Positions 62,994-64,000 of a DNA stretch of 64,000 bases are shown here, piece by piece. The position numbers and the translations under genes were made by a program. Numbering within the stretch: position 1 is the first letter of the stretch; every line of letters starts with the position of its first letter. Under the pieces are notes generated by a model, which had not been told where the DNA came from, made no database searches, and saw only the letters and a list, made by a program, of their open reading frames with translations. The stretch spans positions 20,701-84,700 of the forward strand of contig JAJYXR010000020.1 in assembly GCA_021801795.1 (NCBI GenBank), written 5' to 3'. Source of the DNA: Actinomycetes bacterium. GTDB taxonomy: Bacteria > Actinomycetota > Acidimicrobiia > Acidimicrobiales > JAJYXR01.

Positions 62994-64000
62994 ATGGGAA
63001 CACGGGCATTCGCCGGGCATCTTCGTGCCACACTGGATCGCACCAGGAGCGGGCGGGCGCATCGCGGCTGCTCCGGCCTGCTGGCTAGCGCCCTGGTCGC
63101 GAGCGCACTTGCAAGCGGACTCGCGGTCGTCGGCCTCGCAGGCGTGGCGAGCGCCACCGGGAGCACTATCTTCTACGCGACCCCGACGCCCTACTTCATC
63201 TCGGGATGCACCAGCGGCACGAGCGGTATCGGCACCTGCAGCCTGACCGAAGCGATCACAGCTGCAGCGAGCCTAAGTGGCGCCGCAGTCACCATCGAGC
63301 TCGTCCAGAACTCCGGAGCTCCCTGCAGCGCCCCTTCCAACTGCACCTTCGACGGTGACCAGACGGTGAGCGGCGGCGAGGCCAGCCTCACCATCGAGGG
63401 CACTGGAACCGGCTCGGACTCCTCGGCTGCCAGCGTGCTGAACGGCGAGGACCTCGGCACCACCCTCTACGACGGCGCCAGCTTCCTGGTCACGGTCGAG
63501 GACCTGACCGTCACCGGCGGCCTCGCCAGCCACGGCGGTGGGATATACAACAGCCTCGATTCCGACATGACGGTCATCGACTCGACTATTACTGCTAACG
63601 AGGCCACCGGCGGCGGGATATACAACCTCCACACCATGACGGTCATCGACTCGACCATAAGCACCAACAACGGCGGTGGCGATGTCGGAGGTGGTATCTA
63701 TGACTCCTACGGCGACATGACGGTCGTCGACTCGACCATAAGCGGGAACACTGCCGGCTTCGGCGATGTCGGCGGCGGGATCTACGACTACGACGGCGCC
63801 ATGACCTTAGTGGACTCGACCATCAGCGGGAACTCTGCTGGCGTCGGCAGCGGACTCTACAACGGCGGCACCATGACGATCGCGGGGTCGATCGTGGCCG
63901 ACCAGGCAAGCGGTGGCAACTGCTTCGGCTCCCCCACCGACGCGGGCTACAACCTCTCGAGCGGTACCTCGTGTGGTTTTGGGGGCTCTACGCGATCAGG
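62994..64000 (+). CDS. secreted beta-helix protein, 3' end outside window
   Basis: A frame open from ATG 62994 to the window end codes for 335 residues so far. A basic start and hydrophobic stretch (LLASALVASALASGLAVVGL, then GVASAT) form a signal peptide. The mature start FYATPTPYFISGC and following FDGDQTVSGGEASLTIEGTG align with the protein at 24809-27664 (FYASPSGTGTAC, FDGDLTVGSGSESGLTIEGT). Beta-helix repeats of the form MTVIDSTIS and GGGIYN follow, then YNLSSGTSC, also shared with the paralog. AGAAAGG lies before the ATG. The C-terminal domains, if like the paralog, lie beyond the window. Confidence 0.85.
   Translation, partial: MGTRAFAGHLRATLDRTRSGRAHRGCSGLLASALVASALASGLAVVGLAGVASATGSTIFYATPTPYFISGCTSGTSGIGTCSLTEAITAAASLSGAAVTIELVQNSGAPCSAPSNCTFDGDQTVSGGEASLTIEGTGTGSDSSAASVLNGEDLGTTLYDGASFLVTVEDLTVTGGLASHGGGIYNSLDSDMTVIDSTITANEATGGGIYNLHTMTVIDSTISTNNGGGDVGGGIYDSYGDMTVVDSTISGNTAGFGDVGGGIYDYDGAMTLVDSTISGNSAGVGSGLYNGGTMTIAGSIVADQASGGNCFGSPTDAGYNLSSGTSCGFGGSTRS

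Overview
The window is high-GC bacterial DNA that most resembles an actinomycete (Actinomycetota), plausibly a member of the Acidimicrobiia. The evidence is a DUF2469 protein next to yraN, a GTP-type PEP carboxykinase, LLM-family (F420-type) oxidoreductases, several acyl-CoA synthetases, and the typical actinobacterial order around rpmB, recG, coaD, rpmF, plsX, acpP, rnc, smc, ftsY and ffh. The class-level assignment is inference. I see no tRNA, rRNA, CRISPR array or insertion sequence.

Layout. (1) 1-6.4 kb: the 3' part of dxs, then lipid-activation genes (two acyl-CoA synthetases and a divergent LLM oxidoreductase). Two sites here fit the 14-bp KstR-type operator pattern; one sits on a divergent promoter pair, the other directly in front of a probably leaderless GTG start. 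(2) 6.5-20.5 kb: a cell-envelope and efflux island. It holds a secreted glycosidase-like lipoprotein, a MacA-like adaptor with a very long coiled coil, a MacB-type ATPase and permease, a second adaptor, a HAE1-type RND pump, a two-domain lipoprotein, and a two-component system. No outer-membrane channel gene is present. (3) 20.5-46.8 kb: mostly one strand (minus), carrying a long conserved housekeeping cluster from thiL/rpmB through fakA, recG, rsmD, coaD, yceD, rpmF, plsX, acpP, rnc, mutM, smc, ftsY, ffh, rpsP, khpA, rimM, trmD and rplS to yraN and an enoyl-CoA hydratase. Two unrelated genes interrupt it: a solitary N6-adenine DNA methyltransferase between the DivIVA-like gene and yceD, and a 951-residue secreted beta-helix/TIG protein between ffh and rpsP. 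(4) 46.9-55.6 kb: pckG, an MFS transporter, a stand-alone Lrp/AsnC ligand-binding domain, an alpha-methylacyl-CoA racemase and a hydrolase, then a GH1 glycosidase coupled to galactokinase, and an Nfu iron-sulfur protein. (5) 55.9-61.8 kb: a tightly coupled five-gene operon (LLM oxidoreductase, SCPx-type thiolase, FabH-like KAS III, nucleotidyltransferase, GH20 glycosidase). A 29-bp near-perfect palindrome overlaps its promoter, which again appears leaderless. (6) 61.9-64 kb: a CDF cation exporter and the start of a second beta-helix protein that is a paralog of the one in the ribosomal cluster.

Themes. Two of the lipid/CoA loci (the fadD/LLM loci and the five-gene operon) carry recognisable palindromic operators, which suggests TetR-type control. 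Short tandem repeats with different unit sizes (8, 11, 15, 16, 17 and 26 bp) occupy intergenic gaps, four of them between convergent genes. Several translation starts chosen here differ from the longest open frame because of family alignment, ribosome-binding sites, promoter overlap or overlap with neighbours; each case is stated in its entry.
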